Below, in pieces: positions 62,713 through 64,000 of a stretch of DNA of 64,000 nucleotides. Every line of letters begins with the position of its first letter. Positions within the stretch are counted from its first letter, which is position 1. The notes below the pieces were generated by a model, which saw nothing but the letters and a program-made list of their open reading frames with translations, did not search any database and had not been told where the DNA came from. The translations under genes and the position numbers were made by a program. The DNA is from Phlyctochytrium arcticum (taxonomy: Eukaryota > Chytridiomycota > Chytridiomycetes > Chytridiales > Chytridiaceae), in assembly GCA_025602905.1 (NCBI GenBank), contig JAHLKI010000035.1, positions 178,963-242,962 of the forward strand, in the 5' to 3' direction.

Positions 62713-64000
62713 ATGCAAAATCTAGACTCGACCGAGGAGCTCCCGACGGCAGCCGACTTGCGTGCATCTTCACCGCAAAAGAACGAAGCGTCCGATGCTG
62801 AACTTCCGCCCACACCCGAAGTCCTATTGCAGAGGGAGCAGGAACAACTCCCCGAGAAGGGCGGAGCAAGCAGCAGCTGGGGTAGCTTCTCCTGGGTAGC
62901 TCTGGTAGACGCGGTAAAGAAGCAAAGCGAAGCCGTTGTTGATGTTTATAAGCGGTTGGTATGGCCTTAAGTGCCCGTTGAACACTTCCGGCTAACATAG
63001 ATCCGCCGCAAGTGATCTATCCGAATTCGTTGCTGTTGTCACCACAGAGTCGGCTCAGCAATTTGACAAAGTCGCCCAGACCATCATTACTGGGGCGCAA
63101 TTTGAGCTTCCAAACTCTGAACAGTATCAAGACTCAAGCGTGACAATCAAAGGGGGGCCCCCTCCTTTATCTAATCCCTCGACCGCCCAGTCGCACTCGT
63201 CTTTGGCCGGTCATACGCAGTCCAAGCAGTCACCACTATTCTCTCGAACTACTGGGGACCCAACTGTAAGACAGGATGAGAAACTGGACGTTTCCCCTGG
63301 CATGTCCGCTCAAGCAGAGCAAATGTTTGGAATGTTCAAATCTGGATTCACTAGTCTGATTAGCTCCGCGGTCGAGGTCGTGGAAAGCACGGTTACAGAA
63401 GTTCGCTCCAGTGTGGCGGTCCAAAGTCAAGATGGGCCTTCTCGTGATGAACATATGTGAGAGCCTACTCCATTGGACTACCCTGAGCCATTCGCTTGCT
63501 GAAATGTATATTTGCTAGCTTCACTCGCAGGACGACTGATCGGGAATCTCTTCAAAAGGATCCAACCACGTACACAATTGACCCTTCCGAAAGCCAAGAT
63601 CCCAAGGTGCTCAATAGATTCCAGCAATTTGCTAGCTCATTCGAGTTCTCAGCAAAGTCATCTGAGGTGGAGGAGTTACATGCATCAAGCGCTCCCATAA
63701 GGTTAATGCACAATACACTAGGTATGCTCAACGTTGTGATTCAAAGAAAATTACCCTAAAATGGAACGTTTTACGCAGTGCCTGGAACTGTTTCTGAGGA
63801 AACGTTTTGGTTACGCTATTACTTTCAATTGTTGGAATTAGAAAGAAATGATGAAGCAAGAAGGCAAATTGTACGTCAAGTAGAAAGCAAGTCCCAAGTT
63901 GACGAGGAATTTTTTTCATGGGGTTCTGAGGATGAAGACGACGACGAAACGAGCAAAAGTAATGGGAGCCAAGAAATGGAGGATCAACAGCGTCAAAACA
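62713..64000 (+). CDS. BSD-domain protein (BSDC1-like), cut by the window edge
   Basis: Resembles BSDC1, a BSD-domain protein of poorly known function. After the proposed start MQNLDSTEELPTAADL and a Glu/Pro-rich part comes SSSWGSFSWVALVDAVKKQSEAVVDVYKR, matching the W-rich amphipathic start of BSDC1 proteins. An intron (about 62957-63008) leads to DLSEFVAVVTTESAQQFDKVAQTI. A disordered Ser-rich section is followed by FKSGFTSLISSAVEVVESTV. The last exons carry the BSD domain: DPTTYTIDP, PKVLNRFQQFASSFEF, and after another intron VPGTVSEETFWLRYYFQL with the hallmark FW and FxL positions. An acidic stretch SWGSEDEDDDE then runs to the end of the window, where the frame is still open. The start codon choice is uncertain. 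Confidence 0.8.

Overview
The window is a gene-dense nuclear segment of a fungus. About 25 protein-coding genes alternate between strands. Most are broken by short introns (roughly 40-110 nt, donors such as GTAAGT/GTATGT, AG acceptors), and intergenic gaps are often under 200 bp. The gene set is fungal (SEC16, TOR, SLH1/ASCC3-type helicase, DUF6604-like protein, HPM1, cytosolic SerRS, COQ3, GAPDH). It also includes genes that, as far as I recall, are missing from most Dikarya: an NSUN7-like protein, a METTL14-like protein, palmitoyl-protein thioesterase, a phocein-type MOB4, and a full-length CAMSAP/Patronin-like protein with a CH-like region and a CKK domain. Together these suggest an early-diverging, perhaps zoosporic (chytrid-like) fungus. 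That placement is an inference.

Layout: 1-6 kb holds an NSUN7-like gene (its 3' end runs off the left edge), RNA polymerase I subunit A49 and acetate kinase. 6-15 kb holds a DUF6604-like gene, a CS+Sel1 tail-anchored protein, the histidine methyltransferase HPM1/METTL18, about 1 kb with no gene, and an unrecognised gene. 15-24.6 kb holds SEC16, seryl-tRNA synthetase and PPT1. 24.8-29.7 kb holds METTL14-like, an unrecognised membrane protein, COQ3 and a WW-domain protein. 29.8-41.3 kb holds the ASCC3/SLH1 helicase, SLX1, MOB4 with a long C-terminal extension, and GAPDH. 41.5-51.3 kb holds an STK16-type kinase, the CAMSAP-like gene, a small unknown gene, a poorly resolved 1.1 kb stretch and CIAO1. 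51.6-64 kb holds a UBC1/UBE2K-type E2, the large TOR kinase gene, and a BSD-domain protein cut by the right edge.

These are mostly independent housekeeping genes, with no operon or obvious cluster. Loose themes are RNA modification and translation (NSUN7-like, METTL14-like, SerRS, ASCC3, HPM1), growth control (TOR, Pol I A49) and membrane traffic or cytoskeleton (SEC16, MOB4, CAMSAP). I recognise no mobile element, CRISPR, tRNA or rRNA. I saw no new multi-gene system. The observations most worth following are the fungal CAMSAP-like protein, the NSUN7-like protein lacking both catalytic cysteines, the zinc ribbon and 57-bp repeats inside SEC16, and the altered active-site-equivalent motif in METTL14.
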